Source: Bacteroidales bacterium
Lineage (GTDB): Bacteria; Bacteroidota; Bacteroidia; Bacteroidales; JAOZTL01
Length of the DNA: 9,895 nt
Direction: 5' to 3'
NCBI GenBank assembly: GCA_029942205.1
Contig: JAOZTL010000077.1
Location: 1-9,895, forward strand
Positions 1-5,960 of this stretch are shown piece after piece (the stretch's first letter is position 1; every line of letters starts with the position of its first letter). A program made the position numbers and the translations under genes. Under the pieces are notes generated by a model. That model worked only from the letters and a program-made list of their open reading frames with translations, did not search any database and was not told where the DNA came from.

Positions 1-592
1 GCCAAAAATAACCATGCTCCAAGTCCATTTCACGAATATATCTGACCATTAAGTCGTTTTCCTTGCAATATTCAGCCACGGCTTTGGCATCTGGTTCGTC
101 AGATGATTTGTGAATAACACAATTAATCTTAATCGGAAGCAAACCCGCACTTTTAGCAGCTTCTATACCAGCAAATACATCCTCAATATTTCCCAGTCGG
201 GTGATTTGTTTGAACTTTTCAGGGTTCATGGTATCTAGGCTAATATTTATTCGATCCAATCCAGCATCCGCCAAAGCTTGTGCATACTTCGGTAAATAAA
301 TACCATTGGAAGTCATTCCAAAATCACGAATGCCCTCGATACGTCCAAGCCGCTCGATAAGCTCTACAATGCTTTTTCTTACCAGCGGCTCGCCACCAGT
401 GATGCGCACCTTGTCTATTCCTTGCGACACGGCATAGCGAGTGAAGGACTCAATCTCGTCAAACGAAAGAATATCGTTGTGTGGCAGTAGCTGAATCCCC
501 TCGGCAGGCATGCAATATACACAGCGTAAGTTGCATCGGTCGGTAACGGATATGCGTAAGTAATTAATCCGTCGTTTATATTGATCGTACAT
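1..592 (-). CDS. moaA: GTP 3',8-cyclase MoaA (partial, N-terminal 197 residues)
   Basis: This is the first enzyme of molybdenum cofactor synthesis, a radical-SAM protein that rearranges GTP into the precursor of cyclic pyranopterin monophosphate. I translated it from the ATG at 592-590, which gives MYDQYKRRINYLRISVTDRC as the first 20 residues. The radical-SAM cluster motif CNLRCVYC is at residues 20-27 (Cys20, Cys24, Cys27), followed by the SAM-binding GGEP motif and the TSNG and NISLDT segments typical of MoaA. About 197 codons are present, and the gene leaves the window at its left edge. MoaA is usually about 320-340 residues, so the C-terminal second Fe-S cluster region is missing here only because of the window boundary. 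The start overlaps the end of moeA by 17 nt, so translational coupling in a moco operon is likely. Family assignment is firm. Confidence 0.95.
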   Translation of the reverse strand, partial: MYDQYKRRINYLRISVTDRCNLRCVYCMPAEGIQLLPHNDILSFDEIESFTRYAVSQGIDKVRITGGEPLVRKSIVELIERLGRIEGIRDFGMTSNGIYLPKYAQALADAGLDRINISLDTMNPEKFKQITRLGNIEDVFAGIEAAKSAGLLPIKINCVIHKSSDEPDAKAVAEYCKENDLMVRYIREMDLEHGYFW

Positions 593-1784
593 TTATCCAG
601 TCTCCTTTTTTAAGTTCCTTAACACCAATAGGGTAGGACACAAAGCCATCGGCAATGGTCAAACCAAAAATATGAGCCGATCCATGGTACTCGACCATTT
701 CCACCTCACCAGTTTCATTTATTTTGACAGGTACCCATGACATACGGCTAGCTTTTCGTCGCAAATAATCTGCTGCCAAAGGCAAGCGTATGTTTAGTGG
801 TTTATGTTCATGCCCCATCATTCCTAATAATAAAGGCTTTACCAGTAATTCAAACTGAGTGAATGATGACACAGGATTGCCAGGAAGTCCAAAACAGTAT
901 TTATTTTTATTGACACCAAAAGTGGTAGGCTTGCCAGGCTGTACGGCGACCGACTGAAACAGCAAATCGAAACCCGCATCCATTAGTACTTTGGGTACAA
1001 AATCAAAATCGCCCATCGACACGCCACCCGTCAGTATCACCAAGTCGTTTTCGATGCTTGCCGTATGAATTAAATCCTTCGTAGCCTGTTTGTTGTCTCT
1101 AGCAATGCCGTAGTAATTTGCATCAATGCCCATTGCTCGCAGTTGTGCCACTGTTTGTACGCCATTACTGTTTCTTATTTGCGATACGCTCGGCTTTTGG
1201 TGCGGCTCTACCAGCTCGTCGCCCGTGGGGATGATGCCCACTTTGGGTTTGCGGTACACCGTTGGGTTCACACAGCCCACGGATGCCAACACAGCAAGAT
1301 GCTGCGCTTTCAGAAACGTATTTTTTTCCAACACAAGCTGTCCTTTCTGCACATCTTCGCCCAATTCGCAAATGTTGAGATTCATCGAGGTTGAGCTTTC
1401 GAGTTGGCACGACTCTATTTCTACTTTCGTGTAACGCACCTTTTTATTTGCAAGCACCTTCATGTCTTCTACAATAAGGACACAGTCAGCACCTTCGGGT
1501 AGCATGGCACCAGTCATTATCTTTGCACATTGTCCTTTATTAATGAGTTGGGTGGGTTGCTCGCCAGCCGCTATTACTTCGATCACCTCCAGCTCGCCGT
1601 AGATGTCGGCGGTGCGGCAGGCATAACCATCCATCGCCGATTTGCGAAAAGGCGGCATGTTCATGTCCGAATACACATTCTCGGCTAGCACATAGCCCAA
1701 TACGTCATCTAAAGGAATCGTTGTTTGGGATATTTTTTTTATACTGGATCGGACAATTTGATAGGCATCTTCAAATGGAATCAT
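576..1784 (-). CDS. moeA: Molybdopterin molybdenumtransferase MoeA
   Basis: MoeA inserts molybdate into adenylylated molybdopterin, the last step of molybdenum cofactor synthesis, in the cytoplasm. The 402-residue protein has the usual MoeA length (about 400). Motifs visible in order: PPFRKSAMDGYA (44-55, including the conserved Asp52), MTGAMLPEGAD (90-100), PTGDELV (186-192, the MoCF-binding turn with Glu190), NSNG (205-208), TGGVSMGD (252-259), QPGKP (282-286, conserved Lys) and GLPGNPVS (299-306). The C-terminal beta-barrel domain IV follows. All expected active-site motifs are intact. It is the upstream gene of a minus-strand pair with moaA, overlapping it by 17 nt. No good Shine-Dalgarno precedes the ATG at 1784. 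A GAA-triloop hairpin element on the same strand ends 23 nt before the start codon and would lie in the mRNA leader if transcription begins further upstream. Confidence 0.96.
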   Translation of the reverse strand: MIPFEDAYQIVRSSIKKISQTTIPLDDVLGYVLAENVYSDMNMPPFRKSAMDGYACRTADIYGELEVIEVIAAGEQPTQLINKGQCAKIMTGAMLPEGADCVLIVEDMKVLANKKVRYTKVEIESCQLESSTSMNLNICELGEDVQKGQLVLEKNTFLKAQHLAVLASVGCVNPTVYRKPKVGIIPTGDELVEPHQKPSVSQIRNSNGVQTVAQLRAMGIDANYYGIARDNKQATKDLIHTASIENDLVILTGGVSMGDFDFVPKVLMDAGFDLLFQSVAVQPGKPTTFGVNKNKYCFGLPGNPVSSFTQFELLVKPLLLGMMGHEHKPLNIRLPLAADYLRRKASRMSWVPVKINETGEVEMVEYHGSAHIFGLTIADGFVSYPIGVKELKKGDWINVRSI

Positions 1785-1807
1785 TAGTATTGTTTTATTT
1801 AATGGTT

Positions 1808-1839
1808 AAGATCTTCGATCTTTTTGTGTTGTTTATGCA
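1808..1839 (-). repeat. GAA-triloop element, copy F (minus strand, leader of moeA)
   Basis: Read on the minus strand it starts TGCATAAACAACA, then CAAAA, then the stem AAGATC, loop GAA, stem GATCTT (6 bp, perfect). The 5' part matches the family consensus GTGCGTAAGCAACATCA with a few substitutions and one missing base. It is the only copy on the minus strand. Like copies A-D it points toward the gene that follows it, ending 23 nt before the moeA ATG. Confidence 0.8.
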
Positions 1840-1931
1840 GTTTTATGAAATTTGTGTAATCAGCAAATTATGAATAAACAAAAAGTATAATTTTTTTTGT
1901 ATGAGTGCTTATATTAAAATAAATAATAAAG

Positions 1932-1975
1932 CAGACAAAGTCTGAGCATGCAAACTTAATCATTCAAGTTTGCAT
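1932..1975 (+). repeat. Two-hairpin element, copy 1
   Basis: First hairpin: CAGAC (1932-1936), loop AAA, GTCTG (1940-1944). After exactly three bases comes a perfect 10-bp stem: ATGCAAACTT (1948-1957), 8-nt loop, AAGTTTGCAT (1966-1975). An A/T stretch (AAATAATAAA, 1921-1930) precedes it. The same arrangement with different stem sequences recurs at 5221-5272. Read on the minus strand, the short hairpin is followed by a T-rich tract, so terminator activity toward moeA cannot be excluded. Confidence 0.7.
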
Positions 1976-2017
1976 TTCCATAATATTTTGCTTAAATTGT
2001 TTTTTTTTATTAAAAAC

Positions 2018-2056
2018 TCAGTCGTGCGTAAGCCACATCAGAAAGATTGAAGATCT
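2018..2056 (+). repeat. GAA-triloop element, copy A
   Basis: Begins TCAGTCGTGCGTAAGC, a 16-base stretch identical to copy B, then CACATCA, then a hairpin AGATT (2044-2048), loop GAA, GATCT (2052-2056). The closing pair next to the loop is T-G, a wobble pair, and the other four are Watson-Crick. First of three plus-strand copies spaced 94 and 116 bases apart ahead of the TPR gene. Confidence 0.8.
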
Positions 2057-2112
2057 ATAGAAGGGATAAAGTAGAAAGTTAAAAGTAGATAGAGGAATTA
2101 AGAAAAAATTCT

Positions 2113-2150
2113 TCAGTCGTGCGTAAGCAAATCAAAAAGCTCGAAGAGCT
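2113..2150 (+). repeat. GAA-triloop element, copy B
   Basis: Begins TCAGTCGTGCGTAAGC as in copy A, but has AAATCA where others have AACATCA (one base fewer). The hairpin is AGCTC (2138-2142), loop GAA, GAGCT (2146-2150), a perfect 5-bp stem. Purine-rich sequence follows. Confidence 0.85.
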
Positions 2151-2230
2151 AACAAGATGATAAGGAAAGAGAGGACAAAATTAAGTTTTCAATTACCCCC
2201 TTTTAATTATTGATTAAGAGAGTTATTACA

Positions 2231-2266
2231 CTCGAGCGTAAGCAACATCAAAAAGCTCGAAGAGCT
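2231..2266 (+). repeat. GAA-triloop element, copy C
   Basis: GAGCGTAAGCAACATCA is close to the family consensus, followed by AAA and a perfect stem AGCTC (2254-2258), loop GAA, GAGCT (2262-2266). It ends 61 nt before the ATG of the TPR gene and is in the same orientation. Confidence 0.85.
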
Positions 2267-2327
2267 GACGAATTGGCAGAAAAAAAAATGGTTCGCTCCT
2301 TGTAAGAATGAACAAAACACAACGATT

Positions 2328-4478
2328 ATGACAACAAAAACAAAATATGCAACCATCACACAACTCATTTCCGAACAAAAACTCAAGCAAGCCTTTGACT
2401 TGTTGATTGCTCAAGCATCAAGCGAATACAAAGAAATCACTCGCAGCAAGCTCGAAAGCCTTTCCGACAATTACAAAACCATGCTACACTACACCATGAG
2501 CGGAGTAGACGATCCAGCTCGTAAGCAAGTTTACGATCACTTGGTACGAAGCATGTTCAGTTTGGGCGATCATCTATTTTTTGATCCATCGACAGCCAGC
2601 CAGCCAGTTGCAGCATTTGAAATAAAAGAACTACAAGCCAATTATACACAAAAAATAAACGAAACACCCACAGCAGAGACAACCGATGAGAAGCAGTTTT
2701 CATCTTTTGACTTAGATTTATTGTTTCGATTCATTAGCAGGAATCAAAGTTTGGATGAAGAAACAGAAAGTTTCCTACAACAAATTGTCGATTCATCATC
2801 GGTGGTTTGGTACGAGAAGTCCATCGTCATTTCTGCACTTACGCTAAGCTTGGGCTTGTATTTTGATATTCGAAAATTCAAATTACTGCATGCGTTTTAT
2901 GATACACAAAGCGAGCAAATCTGGCAACGTGCTTTAGTAGGCTTGGTCATCGGTTTTTATAAGCACAGCGAGAGGCTTATTTTTTATCCCGAAATAAAAG
3001 AAATTCAAACCACCCTCTCGTTCGACAATAAACTGGAAAGTCGCTTGGCTTACCTCGCATTACAAATCAACAAAGCACTCGAAACCGAAAAGCTAACCGA
3101 AAAATTACAGAAAGAAATTATTCCCGAAATTCAGCGCATCAGTCCTGAGCTACGTGAAAAGTTGGATCTCGATTCCATCATCAAAAAGGATGCTTTTGAT
3201 GATGAAAATCCCGATTGGAGCAATATTTTGAGCGATTCGCCTGAGTTGATGGACAAATTGGCAGAAATGTCTGAAATGCAGTTGGACGGATCGGACGTTT
3301 TTATTAGCACTTTTGCTGCATTGAAATTCTTCAGTTTTTTCAACAAACCATCCAATTGGTTCATGCCTTTTCACAAAGAAAATGAGGAAGCACAGAATGC
3401 CGCACGAATGGACGAAGAAAGTTTTGATGTCATGTCATTTTTGGGCGGACTTCAGAATACACCTTTCATTTGCAATTCTGATAAATATTCGTTTTGCCTC
3501 AATTTGGAGCAAATGCCTAACGACCAAAAGAAAATGATGACTTATTTATTGCAAACCGAGGTCGATCAAATGAACGAAATTGCCAAAGACGATGATATTC
3601 TGCAAAAAGAAACAACAAGCTACAAGGTATTGACGCAGTACATCCAAGATTTATATCGATACTATAAATTATTTCCTAATCGAATTGAAACAAATGATAT
3701 TTTTCAGTGGTCGTGGGACTTACACGAGCAAGATTTTTTCAAGGAATTAACCAAAAGTACTACTATTCGCAAAATTGCAGAGTTTAATTTTAAACAAAAA
3801 AAGTACGAAAAGGCGTTGGAAGTATTTGGCACACTCCAAGCCGAAGAACACGATTTTGAATTGTTTCAGAAAATGGGATTTGCCCAACAAAAATTAAAGA
3901 ATTACCGAAGAGCATTGGATTTTTATAAGAAAGCAGAATTGTTTAATTCAGAGCAAGTTTGGAATCAACGAAAAATAGCTTTCTGCTATCGACAACTGAA
4001 AAAAACACAGAAAGCATTGGATTATTACTTACGTGCCGAAACTCTTAGCCCCGATAACTTAGCAAATACGGCTGCCATCGGGCATTGTTATTTAGATTTG
4101 AAAGAATACGACAAAGCACTTCAGTATTATTTCAAAGTAGAATATCTTGCGCCCGACAACATCAAAGTCATGCGACCGCTAGCTTGGTGCTCTTTTGTAC
4201 TAGGCAAAGCCGAACAAGCAGAAAAATATTTGAACAAAATTATCGAGCTAGAAGCTACGCCACACGATTACTTAACGCTAGGGCATATCGAGTGGGCACG
4301 AGCAAACAAAAAGCAAGCAGCCGAATGGTATGCCAAGGCGTTGTCTACAAAAGACTTTTCGTTCTCGATGTTTGAGACCGCAATTGCAGAAGACAGCCCG
4401 CTTTTGGAAACATTTGGAGTCAATCTGTCGGAGCAAAACTTAATGCTTGATTATGTTCTTTTCCAAACGAGCAAATAA
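2328..4478 (+). CDS. Large TPR protein, uncharacterised N-terminal region
   Basis: The product is 716 residues with no signal peptide or obvious membrane segment, so it is probably cytoplasmic. Roughly residues 479-680 form about six tetratricopeptide repeats, with recognisable 34-residue units beginning near 479, 511, 545, 579, 613 and 647 (pattern examples: YEKALEVF, YRRALDFYKKAE, QKALDYYLRAETLSPDN, YDKALQYYFKVEYLAPDN). TPRs are protein-protein docking modules. The first roughly 475 residues are largely alpha-helical in character, rich in charged residues, and contain no catalytic motif I recognise. The general form resembles TPR proteins of unknown function annotated in Bacteroidales. The ATG at 2328 lacks a Shine-Dalgarno, and a run of three hairpin elements lies upstream. 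It appears to be a single-gene transcript: 154 bases follow before the next gene. No specific function is claimed. Confidence 0.9.
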   Translation: MTTKTKYATITQLISEQKLKQAFDLLIAQASSEYKEITRSKLESLSDNYKTMLHYTMSGVDDPARKQVYDHLVRSMFSLGDHLFFDPSTASQPVAAFEIKELQANYTQKINETPTAETTDEKQFSSFDLDLLFRFISRNQSLDEETESFLQQIVDSSSVVWYEKSIVISALTLSLGLYFDIRKFKLLHAFYDTQSEQIWQRALVGLVIGFYKHSERLIFYPEIKEIQTTLSFDNKLESRLAYLALQINKALETEKLTEKLQKEIIPEIQRISPELREKLDLDSIIKKDAFDDENPDWSNILSDSPELMDKLAEMSEMQLDGSDVFISTFAALKFFSFFNKPSNWFMPFHKENEEAQNAARMDEESFDVMSFLGGLQNTPFICNSDKYSFCLNLEQMPNDQKKMMTYLLQTEVDQMNEIAKDDDILQKETTSYKVLTQYIQDLYRYYKLFPNRIETNDIFQWSWDLHEQDFFKELTKSTTIRKIAEFNFKQKKYEKALEVFGTLQAEEHDFELFQKMGFAQQKLKNYRRALDFYKKAELFNSEQVWNQRKIAFCYRQLKKTQKALDYYLRAETLSPDNLANTAAIGHCYLDLKEYDKALQYYFKVEYLAPDNIKVMRPLAWCSFVLGKAEQAEKYLNKIIELEATPHDYLTLGHIEWARANKKQAAEWYAKALSTKDFSFSMFETAIAEDSPLLETFGVNLSEQNLMLDYVLFQTSK

Positions 4479-4523
4479 TAAGATTGGAATAAATGAGTAT
4501 GATATAAAATCTCTGTCAGCGTT

Positions 4524-4548
4524 GATTTCTCGAAAAGCAATCTTTTTT
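4524..4548 (+). terminator. Possible weak intrinsic terminator after the TPR gene
   Basis: GATT (4524-4527) can pair with AATC (4539-4542). After one mismatch a further CT/AG pairs around a GAAA-containing loop, and a run of six T follows (4543-4548). The stem is short, so this is only a candidate. It lies 46 bases after the stop codon of the TPR gene. Confidence 0.35.
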
Positions 4549-4583
4549 ATACTGGACTCACTAATTTAATTAAGATTATACAA

Positions 4584-4617
4584 GTGCATAAGTAACATCA
4601 ATATAGGTCGAAGACCT
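4584..4617 (+). repeat. GAA-triloop element, copy D
   Basis: GTGCATAAGTAACATCA, then four bases instead of the usual three, then AGGTC (4605-4609), loop GAA, GACCT (4613-4617). Stem position 3 is G-C here versus C-G in copies B, C and E and A-T in A and F. This is a clear compensatory change. It ends only 15 nt before the next ATG, so it would sit in that gene's mRNA leader close to the ribosome site if it is transcribed. Confidence 0.85.
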
Positions 4618-4632
4618 TAAAAAAACCTTAAA

Positions 4633-5040
4633 ATGACACAGAAAACTTTCACACTATTATTATTTCTTGCATTAGCAGGAAGTGTTTTTAGTCAAAAATC
4701 GCTCATTCACCTTTCAACAAAAATGGATTCGGCAGCTTTTCGAGTCTACTTAAACGAAGAAGAGCAGAACAACATGCGAATAAACGAATTTGATTTGGAA
4801 AACCTGAGCGAAGGAAAATACTTAATCCGTTTATCTTTTGGCATAGAAGGAATTGCGGATGTAAAGAAGAAAATTAAATTAAATAAAAATCAAACTCGAA
4901 AATTTGAAGTAATTAAACGAAGCAAAATAGAACAAAAAATAGGACAATTAGGGCGTTTCTTCCATCGAATAACACACAAAAACGAACACAAAGGCGATGT
5001 TAATCTAAAGGATGTTTATTTATTAAAAGAAATTTATTAA
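4633..5040 (+). CDS. Small exported protein of unknown function
   Basis: The product is 135 residues. Residues 1-20 form a good signal peptide (MTQK, hydrophobic core LLLFLALAG, then SVFSQ with a likely cleavage near Ser20/Gln21). The mature part (about 115 residues) starts with a beta-rich segment around residues 23-85, including VYLNEEEQNNMRIN and LSEGKYLIRLSF. This resembles the short surface-exposed beta domains (PEGA-like or the N-terminal part of DUF4476-type proteins) common in Bacteroidota secreted proteins. The C-terminal third is lysine/arginine-rich. No lipobox cysteine and no catalytic motif are seen. The export prediction is fairly secure; the domain comparison is a weak impression. 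The ATG has no Shine-Dalgarno and follows a hairpin element by 15 nt. Confidence 0.75.
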   Translation: MTQKTFTLLLFLALAGSVFSQKSLIHLSTKMDSAAFRVYLNEEEQNNMRINEFDLENLSEGKYLIRLSFGIEGIADVKKKIKLNKNQTRKFEVIKRSKIEQKIGQLGRFFHRITHKNEHKGDVNLKDVYLLKEIY

Positions 5041-5064
5041 GGACGAAGGGCTTTATGATGATCT

Positions 5065-5100
5065 GTCTAATTACACATATTTAAGTTTAATAAATTAGAC
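5065..5100. repeat. Inverted repeat after the small exported-protein gene
   Basis: GTCTAATT (5065-5072) and AATTAGAC (5093-5100) are perfect 8-base inverted repeats separated by 20 bases. No T-tract follows, so it is not a typical terminator. Function unknown. Confidence 0.5.
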
Positions 5101-5108
5101 GTAATTTA

Positions 5109-5142
5109 CTCATTTAGATGGCTATGTTTTAACAATTCATTA
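5109..5142 (+). repeat. 34-bp direct repeat, left copy (upstream of cheD)
   Basis: It matches 5878-5911 at 29 of 34 positions by my count, with a fully identical core GCTATGTTTTAA. The two copies lie on the same strand on either side of cheD, about 735 bases apart. Confidence 0.7.
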
Positions 5143-5220
5143 CATTACTTGGTATAATTACGTATTTAGGCGCAGCTTACTGATTTACATTGATAATTTG
5201 ACAAAAAATAAATATTAAAA

Positions 5221-5272
5221 TAGACGAAGTCTGAAATCACATAAAAGTAAATGTCTTAAGACTTTTGTGTGA
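5221..5272 (+). repeat. Two-hairpin element, copy 2 (cheD leader)
   Basis: Short hairpin TAGAC (5221-5225), loop GAA, GTCTG (5229-5233; outer pair T-G), then three bases, then a 12-bp stem TCACATAAAAGT (5237-5248) with ACTTTTGTGTGA (5261-5272), one internal T-G wobble and a 12-nt loop. A nested palindrome GTCTTAAGAC (5253-5262) overlaps the start of the right arm and could compete with the long stem. It ends 26 bases before the preferred cheD ATG, so it could act as a leader structure. The layout equals that at 1932-1975. Confidence 0.7.
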
Positions 5273-5298
5273 AAACTGACTCAACAAATAAAGGGATT

Positions 5299-5847
5299 AT
5301 GGCTGATTTAAACAAGGTTTTTCTAAAATCGGGTGAAGTAATTATTAGTAGCTCGCCTCGGATAGTATGGACTGTACTAGGTTCATGCGTTTCGGTAGTT
5401 TTGCATAGTGCCAAGCACCAAATCGGGGCTATTTCGCATGCGGTACTACCCAATCCGAACTTAGGCATAAAAACTTGCGGTGCAAATTGTCCTCGAAAAT
5501 GCCATTATAGCAACAAAGAAATAGAAAGTAAATACCGATACGTTAGTTGTTCGACCACGTTCATGATCGACGAATTACTCCGACGTGGTGTAGAACGTAA
5601 CGAAATTACCGCCTCAGTATTTGGTGGAGCTAGCATGTTTCAGTTTTCTTTCAACGGGTCTTCTATTGGGACTAAAAATGTAGAAATGGCTCTGCAAACA
5701 CTTCAAGACAACAAAATACACATTAACAAAAACGATACACTAGGCAAAAACAGCCGTGTATTGAACTTTTATTCGCACAATAATCTTATCGAAATCAAGA
5801 AGAAAGGACTGTTTACGGATATAAACAAAACTCTTCTTTCTGTTTAA
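5299..5847 (+). CDS. cheD: CheD-type chemoreceptor glutamine deamidase
   Basis: CheD deamidates (and in some species demethylates) glutamines of methyl-accepting chemotaxis proteins and can bind CheC. From the ATG at 5299 it has 182 residues (MADLNKVFLKSGEVIIS), somewhat longer than the common 150-170. Family signatures: LGSCVSVVL with the catalytic Cys30, GAISHAVLP with the catalytic His47, probable Thr25, FGGASMFQFS, and IGTKNVEMAL. A GTG at 5269 opens the frame earlier, but it lies inside a hairpin, and the AAAGGG just before 5299 supports the later start. Unusual: residues 60-69 hold Cys60, Cys64, Cys68 and His69 in the loop after the catalytic histidine. No cheB, cheC, cheR, cheA or receptor gene is nearby, so its targets are not shown here. 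The family call is good; activity is inferred from the conserved Cys/His. Confidence 0.88.
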   Translation: MADLNKVFLKSGEVIISSSPRIVWTVLGSCVSVVLHSAKHQIGAISHAVLPNPNLGIKTCGANCPRKCHYSNKEIESKYRYVSCSTTFMIDELLRRGVERNEITASVFGGASMFQFSFNGSSIGTKNVEMALQTLQDNKIHINKNDTLGKNSRVLNFYSHNNLIEIKKKGLFTDINKTLLSV

Positions 5848-5850
5848 ATT

Positions 5851-5877
5851 CAGACTTCGTTTGTTTTATTATTTTTG
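5851..5877 (-). repeat. Partial two-hairpin element or weak cheD terminator
   Basis: On the minus strand it reads AAAATAATAAAACAAAC, then GAA, then GTCTG, matching the A/T lead and short hairpin of the elements at 1921-1944 and 5211-5233, but lacking the long second stem. On the plus strand CAGAC (5851-5855), TTC, GTTTG (5859-5863) pairs with one G-T wobble and is followed by a T-rich run, three bases after the cheD stop. It could therefore serve as a weak terminator for cheD. Either reading is possible. Confidence 0.5.
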
Positions 5878-5911
5878 CTCATTTATATCGCTATGTTTTA
5901 ATGATTGATTA
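5878..5911 (+). repeat. 34-bp direct repeat, right copy (downstream of cheD)
   Basis: Partner of 5109-5142, with differences at five positions and an identical core GCTATGTTTTAA. It lies in the 112-base convergent gap between cheD and thiL. Confidence 0.7.
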
Positions 5912-5929
5912 AGTAGATTTTATATGAAT

Positions 5930-5960
5930 GTGTAAGCAACATCAAACAGCACGAAGTGCT
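5930..5960 (+). repeat. GAA-triloop element, copy E (abuts thiL stop)
   Basis: GTGTAAGCAACATCA, three bases, then AGCAC (5948-5952), loop GAA, GTGCT (5956-5960). Stem position 4 is A-T here where other copies have T-A, another compensatory change. The last base of the stem is also the first base, on the plus strand, of the thiL stop codon. This is the only copy that lies between convergent genes, so the family is not restricted to gene leaders. Confidence 0.85.

Larger units (their letters stand above)
1785..2327. other. 543-base gene-free divergent region rich in hairpin repeats
   Basis: This lies between divergently transcribed moeA (minus) and the TPR gene (plus). I see no convincing coding sequence. 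It is AT-rich and contains four copies of the GAA-triloop element (1808-1839 on minus; 2018-2056, 2113-2150 and 2231-2266 on plus), one two-hairpin element (1932-1975), and purine-rich stretches between the plus-strand copies (roughly 2053-2105 and 2151-2180). The promoters for both flanking genes must be in or near it, but I found no clean TTG-N19-TAnnTTTG match for either. A small minus-strand reading frame through the copy at 2231-2266 is judged spurious. Confidence 0.8.

Noticed and set aside
1126..1434. Plus-strand reading frames inside moeA
   Set aside because: Antisense shadows of a fully conserved moeA, with no family resemblance.
1785..1930. Molybdenum cofactor riboswitch ahead of moeA
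   Set aside because: I found only the short triloop element and AT-rich sequence, not the multi-stem fold of a Moco RNA motif.
2018..2266. Three spaced repeats as a small CRISPR array
   Set aside because: Repeats diverge, spacers are of unequal length (about 60-80 bases of purine-rich sequence), isolated copies occur elsewhere on both strands, and there are no cas genes.
2226..2414. Minus-strand 62-residue reading frame ending LFDVAYARV
   Set aside because: It overlaps the TPR gene start, and its end is simply the reverse reading of element C. Other copies read similarly on that strand but are frameshifted, and stem covariation shows structure rather than coding.
5041..5056. Additional degenerate GAA hairpin (GGACGAAGGGCTT)
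   Set aside because: Two or more stem positions do not pair and the upstream consensus is absent.
5269..5298. GTG start at 5269 for cheD
   Set aside because: It lies within a hairpin arm. The ATG at 5299 follows AAAGGG and gives a normal CheD N-terminus.
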